Below, piece by piece: positions 41,939-53,500 of a stretch of DNA of 64,000 bases; the first letter of the stretch is position 1, and the number at the start of each line of letters is the position of its first letter. The stretch lies in NCBI RefSeq assembly GCF_000304475.1, contig NC_018942.1, forward strand, positions 1 through 64,000, given 5' to 3'. The notes beneath the pieces are model-generated. The model was not told the DNA's origin, made no database searches, and saw nothing but the letters and a program-made list of their open reading frames with translations. The stretch is from Kazachstania africana CBS 2517. Its lineage: Eukaryota; Ascomycota; Saccharomycetes; Saccharomycetales; Saccharomycetaceae. The position numbers and the translations under genes are program-made.

Positions 41939-43809
41939 AAATACAGCTGGACAAAAACTAGATGATGGTACTGAACTAAGAATAAAGAGAGCAAAGGGGA
42001 GACAGAGAAAAATAAAAGAGAGTGAAGTAAAGTTGCAGTACTATCACGTTCTTAAGCCATTAAAGGACCAAAAATGAACTTTTTAAAAAAAAAAAAAAAA
42101 AAAGAAACTGATTTATTTCAATGGGAAGCAGATATCAAAGACTAGTTTCAACGAAACGGAGATTTGAAGAAGAAAGATCGTTTGCTGTTTTTTGGGGTTT
42201 TATGTTAGAATTCTAACAAAAGAAGGATTAGTAAGAGAAGTATCGAGAAAAATAAAATAAAGGTAACCAAAGTGATCGAGCTAATGAAGAATGAAGAAAT
42301 AAGCCTTGCTATATATTTATAGCAATGTGCGATTTGATGCTGATTTAACTTTGAATTATGAAACTTCTTGTTGTTTGTCTCTTACTTAATACTGGCAAGA
42401 AGCGTCACTACAGCCCTCGAGAGACTCTTTCTCTTCCCATTGTCTTGGTCGAGGAAAAAAATTCAACGCCTCGCTGAAAACCGACGGACAAAAACAGCAG
42501 AATTATCTACGTAGGTGTTTTGCCCTTTTTTCTCGGGCGTGTCTAAGAAAGCCACGGAGAAGGAGAAGGGGGAACAAAATAAACAAAAAAATGATTTGAT
42601 AAACAAAGCCGAGACAGTTGTTGTTCCGCTGCGGGGATGTCTGAGAGTCGTCATCAACATCAATTTGTATTTCCTTTTTTCTTTTGTTTTTTAAATTTTG
42701 GGTTTTTCTCTTTTGCGCTGATAGTGCGTGTATTAAGTGTAGCATTCTCATCTTATGAAACAAGAGCAATTCTCAAATTAGAAAAACAACCGGGTTTTTT
42801 GGGCACCACGTAGGGAGGGTCTGGCTGGGCCTTTGACGGCGGAAGCGGGGATTTACGCTGCAAGGCAAGATATCTCTTGGAAGCAATGAGGGATATGACA
42901 GATCACAAAAAGATGAAGGAAAAGTAATCGCCATTATCTGGGAACAGTGAAGATTGCTGCAGGATTAAGTCAATCGAATGGAAGCTAGTCTTGAAATATT
43001 TTATTGTCGAGGTTGACAATTAATTGGATTATCAGACATTAATTTCATGGTTTGGTAAGACTTATTTGTTGATTTCAAATAAACTTTGTTCAAACAGGAT
43101 CTACACAACGAAAGGGATAAATCCAGTTTTCAGGAACCTCTTCAGCGTTTCATTGTGATACAGTCCATTACGTACAATTTCCTATCTTGCTTTTCTATTT
43201 TCTTTTCCCCTTCCAGCTCCTTTGCGGGGGTGACAATGATTTGGGAGAGGACAATATTTGTTTAATCTGATAAGAAGGAGGAAAGCCGAAGAAAAACAGC
43301 GTACGTCAAATATAGGAAAAAAAAGGACAGTGTGTGCCCCGATTGAATTGATTTTCCCTTCGTATTGCACATTTTACTTAGACGTCGTTCTCTTAGTGAT
43401 TATTTTTAGAAGCACATGCAAACCATTACTAAATATCGTAGTTACACCTTTATCCCTGAGAAAACATTGAAGGAAACACCGAAATTACCAAAGCAACAGC
43501 AATAAATTATATTTCTGGTGGGAAATAGGCTATCAATTGATCACCTTCAAAGTGATCATTTGCCTCGTACCGCACCCCTCTGGGTAGACAACGCACTAAC
43601 TTTCACATAAGACATAGGGCAAAAAGTTCAATGAAGCTTATTGCAATCGGGATACCTCAGCTATAATAGATTGCACATCTTTACCTGCTGCATGACCCAA
43701 AAGAAAAAAAAATCAAAAAACCGCAGTTTCAAATTGTATGTTTAACTTTATTATACAGGAATAAAATATATTACTTAGATACGTACTACTTTTTTTTGCC
43801 GAAAATGTA
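41939..43809. other. Long TEC1 promoter and MAK21 3' region
   Basis: About 1.9 kb hold the TEC1 promoter and the end of MAK21. An A18 run lies near 42085-42102. One combined Tec1/Ste12-type element is listed below. Frames here are short and overlap without recognisable content. Confidence 0.55.
42743..42762 (+). promoter_or_regulatory. Filamentation-response-like element (TCS plus PRE)
   Basis: CATTCT at 42743-42748 fits the Tec1 consensus CATTCY and TGAAACA at 42756-42762 is the exact Ste12 pheromone response element, seven bases apart. The pair lies about 805 bases before the TEC1 ATG. S. cerevisiae TEC1 is itself a target of Ste12 and Tec1, so positive feedback is the natural reading. Confidence 0.55.
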
Positions 43810-46725
43810 TCAATCGGAGTCGGATTCTAAATACTTAGCGTAATCTGCAGCATCTGCAAATAATGGTAGAGATTCCTTCTTTTGTCTTTTATTTTTCTTA
43901 GAACCCTCTTCAGATGCCTCTCCCTCAACATTTTTACGTTTCTTGGAATCTTCTTCAGCCTCTTCTTCTTGGTCGGATGACTCGTCATCGTTGAAAATAG
44001 CCTCATCAATTTCAATATCATCTTCTTCTTCTTCTTCAAAAGCTTCCTCATCTTCACTATCACTCATATCACTGAAATCTTCACCACTAAACTCTAATTC
44101 ATCACCACTGTCATGTTCCACATCAGGTCTTGATTTCACCAATGCATCCCAAATTTCATCTTCATCCATTCCCTCATTATCAGAATCAATTTCTTTCTTC
44201 TCATTTTGTTGTTTCTGCTTTATAGCTGATTTTTTATTCACGAAATATTGATAGAAAAATTTCTCATCAGGTTTGATCTCACTCACTTTTTTATCTAACC
44301 AATTGGTAGTATTAACAGCGGCTTCCTTATTAACCATGTCTGATGCTTTTACAAGTAACGAACTGTTCAATTGTGATCCGCCAAACAAAGGTTGCATAAT
44401 AGATGAACCTCTAGTAACCTGTTTCTGTCTGGCATTTCTGTAAACAAATCTGTCAAGGAAATGAGCTAAAGTGAAGAGACCAAGATCCGGTTTTGTAACT
44501 TCATTAGGTTTGTTGTTAATGAATGCATCTGCATAGGATTGTACGGTTGGGTGAAAATGATTCACAAATTGTGTTATTTCCCATAATGAAGATTGATCTG
44601 CATTGGCAAATTTTGGATCACGTTTACGACTGTCATATTGTTTTGGTATTTTCTTCTCCTTCTTTTCGTCTTCTTCTCCTTGTGAATCACTTTGATATTG
44701 ATAATCAACTGGAGAGTTTATAAGTAAATTTCTAATTTGCGGAATAGTTTGAACTAATTGTATCAAAAGATAGAAAAACCCTGCAATTGTACCGACATTT
44801 AACCAATGAGATGAAACTTGTAAGATTCTCTTAACGAATGCCTCGACACGCGCAACGTTCTTTGCATCTTGTTTCAAAGATTTGTAAAGTAAATTAAAGT
44901 AGATACCTTGCTTAGATGAATTGAGTAATCTTGGGTCGAAAAGTGATTCGTACAACGTCTTGTAATATCTATCAGTATTCAAACAGGCCTTGACGGTAAC
45001 TTGATTAATTAAAATAAGTGCCTGAATAGATGTATTGAAATTGGAAGAATGTGTAATTTTATATAAGGTTTCCATGTGTGCCTCATATATTGATGCGGGA
45101 ATTGTGGCAAATGGAAAGGAACGATTGATGCCTGTCAATAAGGCACTGAACAACTTCGAGTTCTTTTCACTCAGTATTTCAGCATCTGTTTTCTCGTTCT
45201 TCACTGATTTACCACCATTTTTACCTCTCTTAAAGTTCTTTTTCCGTTTATTTTCATAGCCTTTAGCATTGGACTTAACTGGAATTTCAGTGTCTTGTTT
45301 ATCGGTGGTTACCAAAAACTTTTCGAAAAGGGTAAAATATGTCTTGATTAATTTGTTTGCAATTGAATCTTCTGACCTTTTCAAAATTGTTTGATTCAGA
45401 GTAATCACTGAATAATACACTGTATGATAATCGGCATTTGGTCTTAAAGCAAGATCAACCATGTTGTCTATAACAATACTTTTCATGTTCGGATGCATTT
45501 GTTGTAATTGTAATAGTAAGTATGATGCCTTTGAAGAGACTTTGGAGTCGATATCACCCAATTTATTTACACCCAATCTTAATAAATTAAATTCTTGTTC
45601 AGGTTTGGAGGTCAATAAATCGAATATGTGGCTTAAAATCTTTGATCTAACATGAATAATAGGATCGTGAGATAATTTCTCTAAGATTTCCAAAATTTTG
45701 AAAAAAGTCTTCTTCAAATAATCTTCGAAGTAGAAAATGGCCAATGTTCTCTTATTTAACATCATGGAAAGACCAGGTTGATTTTTGAAGTATCTCAACT
45801 TTCTATCAGGTAACATGCCATTCAAAAGTAAATCCTTCAATGCATTCAAACTTTGTAATTGGGAATTTCTAGATTTTTTGTTACAATAGGATAGAAGAGT
45901 TTCTAGGGATTTGGTATTGTGAATAGGAGATTCTTGGATCAATAAAGTTAAAGCAGAAATTTTATCACTTAATGTACCATCAGATAAAATTTGTGACATG
46001 AACTTCTTTTGTGAAGACTCCCTCGTGAAACCTTCAAAATAAGTTTGATTATCGATTTCAAGAGCTTGTTTACCTCTTTCTAAAAGAGTTTCGATTTGTT
46101 CTTTAGTTAACTTGGTATCTTCTTTGATATTTTGTTCAATTTGAGGATCTAAAGGAACTTGGTACCAGGCTGTCTCGAATGAAATAATCAACTTTTCAGC
46201 AGTGGAAATGTTTGTTTGAGTAACTAAGCCCTTAGTATTGTGATTCTCTACATCTTCGGCTTCTTGTTCGGATTCTGGTTGGAGCTCGCCGGCGTCTTCT
46301 TGTTGTTCTTCCTCTTCCTCTTCTTCTTCGTCCTCTGCTGAGCTAGGACTAAGTTCAGCCTCTTCCACTCCTTCATCTTCTGGTTCAGATTTCGTTTCGA
46401 TATCATCAACAGTACGGTTTTCTAGACCAATGTTTTTCATAAAACTTTTCAAATCATCAGTGAAAGCTTCATCCTCCTTAGAATCTTCATCACTGGCATT
46501 AAATTCCTGTTCACTTAAATCATTGTCTATTTCACCTTCAAGTAATTCTAAGTCCTTTTCTGTAGCGCCTAAAGATAAAGCTTCACGGCGAAGGACGTCA
46601 TCAACTTCATTCTTCTTAGCGGTTTTCTTATCATTAGATTTCTTCTCTTTCTGAGCATTTAATTTTGAGGAAATTTTGTCCTTCAAAGAAGATAAATCTA
46701 ACTTATTAGATTCTGTATCACTCAT
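43810..46725 (-). CDS. MAK21: 60S ribosome assembly factor Mak21/Noc1
   Basis: The 971-residue product is the Noc1 subunit of the Noc1-Noc2 complex that acts on early nucleolar 66S pre-ribosomes. A lysine-rich start and acidic stretches (around residues 60-160) precede the HEAT-like body from residue 190 ([10 protein letters not shown]). A CBF/Mak21 domain lies near residues 540-720 with [32 protein letters not shown] and [16 protein letters not shown]. Long Glu/Asp runs and a KKNKRQKK basic cluster close the C-terminus. It is divergent to the UBC gene, the same arrangement as MAK21-UBC5 in S. cerevisiae. Confidence 0.96.
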   Translation of the reverse strand: MSDTESNKLDLSSLKDKISSKLNAQKEKKSNDKKTAKKNEVDDVLRREALSLGATEKDLELLEGEIDNDLSEQEFNASDEDSKEDEAFTDDLKSFMKNIGLENRTVDDIETKSEPEDEGVEEAELSPSSAEDEEEEEEEEQQEDAGELQPESEQEAEDVENHNTKGLVTQTNISTAEKLIISFETAWYQVPLDPQIEQNIKEDTKLTKEQIETLLERGKQALEIDNQTYFEGFTRESSQKKFMSQILSDGTLSDKISALTLLIQESPIHNTKSLETLLSYCNKKSRNSQLQSLNALKDLLLNGMLPDRKLRYFKNQPGLSMMLNKRTLAIFYFEDYLKKTFFKILEILEKLSHDPIIHVRSKILSHIFDLLTSKPEQEFNLLRLGVNKLGDIDSKVSSKASYLLLQLQQMHPNMKSIVIDNMVDLALRPNADYHTVYYSVITLNQTILKRSEDSIANKLIKTYFTLFEKFLVTTDKQDTEIPVKSNAKGYENKRKKNFKRGKNGGKSVKNEKTDAEILSEKNSKLFSALLTGINRSFPFATIPASIYEAHMETLYKITHSSNFNTSIQALILINQVTVKACLNTDRYYKTLYESLFDPRLLNSSKQGIYFNLLYKSLKQDAKNVARVEAFVKRILQVSSHWLNVGTIAGFFYLLIQLVQTIPQIRNLLINSPVDYQYQSDSQGEEDEKKEKKIPKQYDSRKRDPKFANADQSSLWEITQFVNHFHPTVQSYADAFINNKPNEVTKPDLGLFTLAHFLDRFVYRNARQKQVTRGSSIMQPLFGGSQLNSSLLVKASDMVNKEAAVNTTNWLDKKVSEIKPDEKFFYQYFVNKKSAIKQKQQNEKKEIDSDNEGMDEDEIWDALVKSRPDVEHDSGDELEFSGEDFSDMSDSEDEEAFEEEEEDDIEIDEAIFNDDESSDQEEEAEEDSKKRKNVEGEASEEGSKKNKRQKKESLPLFADAADYAKYLESDSD

Positions 46726-46783
46726 TGTATTTGGAACGTTTTATGAGTGGTAGCTGATGAAATTTTAATCTTGTAATTAGCTC

Positions 46784-46793
46784 ATCTCATCGT
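46784..46793 (-). promoter_or_regulatory. PAC motif before MAK21
   Basis: The minus strand reads ACGATGAGAT, nine of ten bases of the PAC consensus GCGATGAGMT. It lies about 60 bases before the MAK21 ATG. PAC sites bound by Dot6 and Tod6 mark ribosome-biogenesis genes. Confidence 0.7.
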
Positions 46794-46832
46794 TTTAATC
46801 TATGTCAGTTTTTTTTTGTTCCTACAAAGGAC

Positions 46833-46845
46833 GAAAAATTTTTCA
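46833..46845 (+). promoter_or_regulatory. RRPE motif between MAK21 and UBC4
   Basis: GAAAAATTTTTCA fits the rRNA processing element bound by Stb3. Together with the PAC site 40 bases nearer the gene it forms the usual ribosome-biogenesis pair for MAK21. Confidence 0.7.
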
Positions 46846-47413
46846 GAATGCCAAGTACCGGGTAATGAGCAATCTGGAGCCAGGCGAGAAGAACAGAGAA
46901 AAAAGATAATCAGCGGCTAACCATAAGTAGCCAACGCAACAGCAACGGAATTTGATTCAGCAATCTGGCTTTTGGTCGTTTTCCTTGCATTTGGAGGGAA
47001 TATCTGTTCCTTTTTCACAATGCTTTGCATCTTTCCTACCGCCAAGCTCTCAGATTCCTCTCGCAAATACTGAGAGAAACATTACTGTGTAGAAGTTCGG
47101 GGATTGTCCAGCGTTTTCAATGATACCTGTCCACAACAACATCTCAACTAAGACGACGCTCTCACTCTCTATCATCAGCTGAGCCAAATCATCTTGTTTG
47201 TCCTCTTTGGAGAAGCTTTAAAAAGAAAAAAGACTCTCCGCTACCCTGATCGGTTAGCTCGCGGTATTAATTATACAAAATTTCTCGAACATTCCTTTTT
47301 CCGCCTTGTCATGATAATTATAAAAGAGGCAGGATGCAGAAAAGTGATTGGAAAGTATTCTCTGTGTGGCAATAATATAGAACTATAAACCACCGTAACT
47401 AGTACCACTAAAC
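46846..47413. other. UBC4 side of the divergent promoter
   Basis: The spacer from the RRPE to the UBC ATG has no gene. A 64-codon frame at 47194 begins with a non-ATG codon or is unsupported, and no motif could be assigned. Confidence 0.5.
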
Positions 47414-47992
<579 letters not shown>

Positions 47993-48310
47993 GAATATAG
48001 GAATGGCTTAGTGCCCATCCTGTCACTTGTTCACAAGAACTCTTATTTTATGTAGTGTTTATTTGATATTAAATAAGCGTTTTTCTTAGTCATTATTAAA
48101 TATATTATTTAATCGATAGGTTATGATTTGATACAAGTTCAGATTTTTTTGCGAGAATAGGACTGTTGGACTTTCATATTGGAAGATAGTCTCACCAAAC
48201 AAAAAATAAACATTTGCATATGCTTGTGCATGAGCCTAGCTTAAAAAAGCACCTTGAACATGTCATCAGACAATAATGGCAAAGGAAGAAAGTCCACATT
48301 GTTACAGAGA
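47993..48310. other. UBC4 3' region
   Basis: This AT-rich stretch lies between the UBC gene and the tRNA terminator. No frame is supported. Confidence 0.6.
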
Positions 48311-48317
48311 AAAAAAA
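48311..48317 (-). terminator. RNA polymerase III terminator
   Basis: Seven T residues on the minus strand follow the tRNA-Asp 3' end after one base. No T run of four or more lies between the two tRNA genes, so this one terminator should serve both. Confidence 0.85.
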
Positions 48318-48318
48318 T

Positions 48319-48390
48319 CTCCGCGACGGGGAATTGAACCCCGATCTGGCACGCGACAAGCGCCCATTCTCACCATTAAACTATCGCGGA
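48319..48390 (-). tRNA. tD(GUC): tRNA-Asp (GUC)
   Basis: The 72-base gene begins TCCGCGATAGTTTAATGGTG and pairs its first seven bases with TCGCGGA at the end, leaving G as discriminator. The anticodon loop reads CTTGTCGC with GTC, and the T arm holds GGTTCAATTCC. It has no intron. It is the downstream member of a pair with tRNA-Arg. Confidence 0.97.
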
Positions 48391-48409
48391 TTTCGAAGAA
48401 GAAAGAGAG

Positions 48410-48481
48410 CACTCACGCTGGGGGTCGAACCCAGAATCTTCTGATTAGAAGTCAGACGCGTTGCCATTACGCCACGCGAGC
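48410..48481 (-). tRNA. tR(UCU): tRNA-Arg (UCU)
   Basis: The 72-base gene begins GCTCGCGTGGCGTAATGGCA. The acceptor stem pairs with CGTGAGT, using two G-T pairs, followed by G. The anticodon loop reads ACTTCTAAT with TCT, and the T arm holds GGTTCGACCC. It has no intron. It lies 19 bases upstream of tRNA-Asp. In S. cerevisiae Arg-Asp pairs are transcribed as one dimeric precursor, including one beside UBC4 as I recall. Confidence 0.97.
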
Positions 48482-50592
48482 TCAATTTCCGATTTTTAAA
48501 GTTCAATTTTCTTGTTGATAAAGCGTTTAAAATGAGCCTCTCATTTTTTTACATTCTAAAATTAGCAGAAATGTGGTTTCTACGGTATGGATACGTAAAA
48601 GGACAATTATTTGTAGTACTTATGACGTAAAGGAAGATCGGAGCTTGTTTCTCCCATATTATTTTCGTTAATTGTGTTCATATTGCTAAAGATCAGTCAA
48701 GTTCGTAAAGTAAATTCTTATTAATCAGTGGTTTTACCAAATAATGCACTAGTTATATATAAAATATAATCATAATATAAAATAGTATAGGCTGATACAA
48801 ACTTTCATCAAGCTTCAGTGTTCACCTGAGTATTTATACTTTTTCTAAAACATGTTGATTTATATCAACTATATCATGTTCTAGATTTATGAGTCAATGC
48901 GTTGTCATAATTATCGTACCATATTTATTGCATGATTATATGTAGTCGTGTTTATCACGTCTTATTTGTTTCATGTCAATACCTGGTCCTGTTTATCACG
49001 CCATGTTTACTGTTCAATTCTTCTATAACATTCTAAATTTGACATTTTAACTATCAAAACATTGAAATGTCAGTATAATGCCATTTCCAGCAACTTACTG
49101 AATTAGTCACTTTCTGACAAAATTATTAGCGATGCACCTACTGGAACGACAGTCTGATGGGCCTGTAGTACTGTAGTATGAATCACCAGTCGAGAATGTG
49201 AGCACAACAGTTTACCATAACTAGAAGATTCGCTGCTGGTATAAATTCGCAGATACTATACAGCATGGTACAAGTGACAGGTGAAAATTTCCTATCATAG
49301 AGTTGACAAGATGTGCCATGAACTGTTAATGTATAAAATGACCTGATTTAGTACCGAGAGAACATCTCTTACTCTCTTATTGAAGACACTTTTTTATATA
49401 GAAAAAAGATAGGGCAAGTTTTGGTTTTTACTATGTATTTTAGTACTGATTCCACACTTTGTTTGTTTAGCTTATTACAACTAACTCTTAGATTTTGCTA
49501 TTTACCACAATATCATCGATTAGCAACTTCCCAAGAAAGGAAAAGACAACGAACAGTCAGACAGGTACTTCTGTTGCGCCAGCTTAATATCGAAGGTCTT
49601 AGTAATCTGTACCATTCTAATTAACTCTTGAAAACTTAAACATACAATTATACTCAAGCTCTTATCAGTATCAATAAGAAGAGAGTGTGTAAATATCGCC
49701 GTAATTTCTTATTCAGTATTAACTTAGTGCTGTAAGTTTTGGATAAGTTTTTTTTGATCTGAGGTTTATGTTTTGTTTCAGTTTCAGTCGATTTCATCCA
49801 TCGTATGGCCAAAACAAAAACAAACTTGGAATTACTTCAGCAGAATGTCAATCAAGGTCGAAAGTGCCACAGAGGCAGGAATAATAACATATTACGTATA
49901 TCAATGGGAGAGGAATAACAGCAAAAGGAAGAAAGCGTAACTTGTGTCAAAAGTTTTGAAGCATGTTTCCAATACATGATGTTGATAACATATAGAAGGA
50001 GTTGTGTCTATTTCTAAAAAGTCTCTTTTATACTGTCTGGTCCATAATATATTTATGTTACTGTGCTAGTCATATAAAGAATTTACTAGCTGCAGAAACA
50101 TGATGTTGCGACTTGATTCATATCAACTAACGGTATTTACAGAGAAGAAACATTGAGCAAGTAGCCAGGCCTGTCTTAATTGTAATAAAATATGCACAAA
50201 AAGTATATATATGCTAGTTACTAAGAATCAAAAGACAGAAAAGAGTCGCTAACAGACCATTACTTTGTATGGAAATAAGCAATGCAGCTGGGGCAGCGAG
50301 TAATCTCTCTCTGTCAAAAAAAAAAAATGGTTGTTAAAGAAATAAAATCTATATAAGGAGTAGCAAACTAAATAGCAGCCCTGGCGAGGTTTCCAAGAGT
50401 TCGTTACCTTACCGTAGTCTTTACATGAATGAGCTTGATGACGTTCGAAATTGTTTCGCAAAAAAATTATTCGAATTTCATCAAAATAAAAGCCAACTAA
50501 CTTAGTCAATTTTGAAACATAGAATAGCGTAAAGAAGAAAAGAATCACACTCTTTCAGCTGTACAAGTAAGAGCATAACGGTTACTTCAGCA
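48482..50592. other. Intergenic, tRNA pair to SPT7; possible decayed LTR
   Basis: About 2.1 kb hold no supported gene. Several frames are short. The segment 48853-49209 starts TGTTG and ends CAACA, with a Ty-delta-like beginning, but lacks a target duplication. A10 lies near 50316-50328 (as part of a 12-13 base A run). Confidence 0.5.
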
Positions 50593-53500
50593 ATGTTCGA
50601 AAATATACCAATTGTTAACTATCAGCGAACGAAACCAGAGTCTTTACTTAAATTAACTGAAAAATTATTCAACGACAACATCTTCGAATTATTTCTAACT
50701 CCACAGCAACTTATTGTATTAGAAGCCATTCTTTCACTCCCTGAATATGAATCAAAGGTGAAAATATGGCGTGAACTAATGAATGGGAATGTTATATTGG
50801 CTGTAGAAAACGTTGTTGAACGAAGTCAACAGTCACAAGAGGAAATACCAGAAACAGAAAAACCAGAAGAGGAACAAGAAGGAAATAATGAAGGAGATGA
50901 AACAAGCGATGCCAACAACAATATTTCTGAGGACTTTTCAGAACTTGATCTGGAAGATCTAAAGCAACACATTACCAATTCAAGTTTTGTGGGCAATCTA
51001 TCATTAAAAGTTCGTTATGTGCTATGGCAATATGCTATTGATGCTGATAATGATTCTGAACGCGATGCAAACAGCGAACAAACTGATATACTAGATTATG
51101 TGTTGTTAGAGACAGATGATTCAAAATCAGAGCCCTTGACCGATAGTGTCATCGATGCAGAACCAATGAAAGGAGTTTTTGACCATAATGAGGATGATGA
51201 TTATGATGATGATGATGATGAAAAAGAAGAGGAAAAAAGTGTACTGGAAAATTCTGTAGATAAAGATTTCTCACTCAAAGAGACTGTAACATATGAGATG
51301 GTTGAAAATGGTCGTTTGCTTTTATGTTTACGGGTGTCTAGGGAAACCTTGACTAAACTTCGAAATAATAACATAGACGGAATAATTTCTAACTGGAACA
51401 AAATCTATCACAACTTTGAGTATGACAAAGAAACTATGTTAAAACGACTGAAGCTAGAGGAAAACGACGAGTTACTTGAAACAACAAAAAAAAGACGCCA
51501 AAATAGTAATGCAAATGGCTCAGATGGGGATGAGTCAAAAGTAAAAGTAAAAGAGGAACATGAAGGCGTCAAGTTTGATAAAACCAATGAAGAAAGTCAA
51601 GAGCCAGATAATAAAAAACCAAGACTAGACGCGAAAAATGCACTTCCTAGCCCAGCAGTTGATCTTGGCATCGCAAATCTATCATTAAAACATTTATTGG
51701 CGTCTGTTCAAAAGGAAAGATCAAAATTAAATTTATCAGACTTTGAACTAAAGAGACTTATAACAGATGTAAGGAAAAACAGGTCAAAATGGACTTCAGA
51801 CGACAGAATAGGACAAGAAGAGCTGTACGAAGCATGTGAAAAGGTTGTTCTCGAACTAAGAAACTATACGGAACACTCAACTCCTTTTTTGAATAAAGTT
51901 AGCAAAAGAGAAGCTCCAAATTATCACTTAATTATAAAGAAATCAATGGATCTGAATACCGTATTGAAAAAGCTGAAAACTTTCCAATACAATTCAAAGC
52001 AAGAATTCGTAGACGATATTATGTTGATTTGGAAAAACTGTTTGACCTACAATTCTGATCCCTCACATTTTTTGAGGGCGCATGCAATAGCAATGCAGAA
52101 GAGATCATTGCAACTAATTCCAATGATTCCCAACATTACTATACGTACCCGTAGCGACGTTGAAAAAGAGTTCGAAGAATTGGAAAAGGATAAAGATTAT
52201 GAAGAGGAAGAAGAGGAAGAAGAAGTGGCAGGTTCTGGAAGAAAGGGCCTAAATATGGGTGCCCACAAACCGGCCCAACAACATGATAATGAAAAGAACG
52301 GAGAAAATGATGAAGTGATTTTAGATATTGATTCCAATAGCGATGAAAGCAAAGAAGATAACAATAAGGAAATTGTGGATGAAAATAAACAAAAAATGGA
52401 TGAAAGTACCACTGAAACTAAAAATGATGAAGATGATAAGAGTAGAAAAGGTTCTCAAAAGAAGGATATGGTTGCTAAAACTCTCCCTAATGGGGAAGAA
52501 ATGCCGGTTGACGATAAGGCTATTCAAGGTGGTCTTACTTCAGAAGAAATGACTGAAAATGTCGAAGAGGTAGAAGAGTCGGAACAGGAAGAAGAAGAAG
52601 AAGAAGAAGAAGAAGAAGAAGAAGAAGAAGAAGATATGCGTGATTCACAACAATACCTTGCCGAAAAAGATGACGATAAAGATGACATTGAAATATCGTT
52701 GTGGAAATTATTAACAGCTAAAGCTCGTGCAGAGATCTGCATCAAAAGAAATGAATATTTCAAAGATGGACAACTCAACAATTTATCTGAAGCATATTTA
52801 AAAGATCCACAAAAGATGAATACGTTTGAGAAACTTTTTAGAGATTACAAGGAACAGAAAGAGTTGGAAATTTACAGACAAAAAATTGAACAACAATCCA
52901 TAATGAAAAATGGCTTTGCTGCAGCAATCAAAGCAGAAAATACAACGAGTAACATCATACCAAATCATCAAATATCAAACGTGTTTGACAATAATAATTA
53001 CTTAAGCTCTTCTATTTTCGAGAAGGAATCATCTGATGATGTTGATTTTGATAATAAGGTTTTTTTACAAGAATATGAAACCACTAATGTGTTTCCTGAA
53101 TTTAACTACAGAGGATGTGATTCAAACTTGTTGGCAAAGGAGGAAAACGCTTATGTAAGCCGAATGCTGGGTCAGGAAAATGATACATTTACTAAAACCG
53201 AAAGCGAATATATTAAAGACAGGAATAAGGGTCTTACTCCCAAGATGAATAACAACATCGAATTGATCCAGCAAATAAGACATATCTGCCATAAGATATC
53301 CTTGATTAGGTTGTTGCAAAATCCATCGTACACTCAAAACATGAAGAATCCCAATCTCAATAACCCTAATGTTATGCTGCGTACTCATCAGTACAGGTAT
53401 GCTAAAATCGACGATTCCATCGATTTAGATCCGATATCTCAATTTTCAAAACACGACAATAAGAATAGTACCAGATTGATTTCAAAAATAATGCATAAAA

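Noticed and set aside
52524..52781. Minus-strand polyserine frame in SPT7
   Set aside because: It is the shadow of the GAA run on the other strand.
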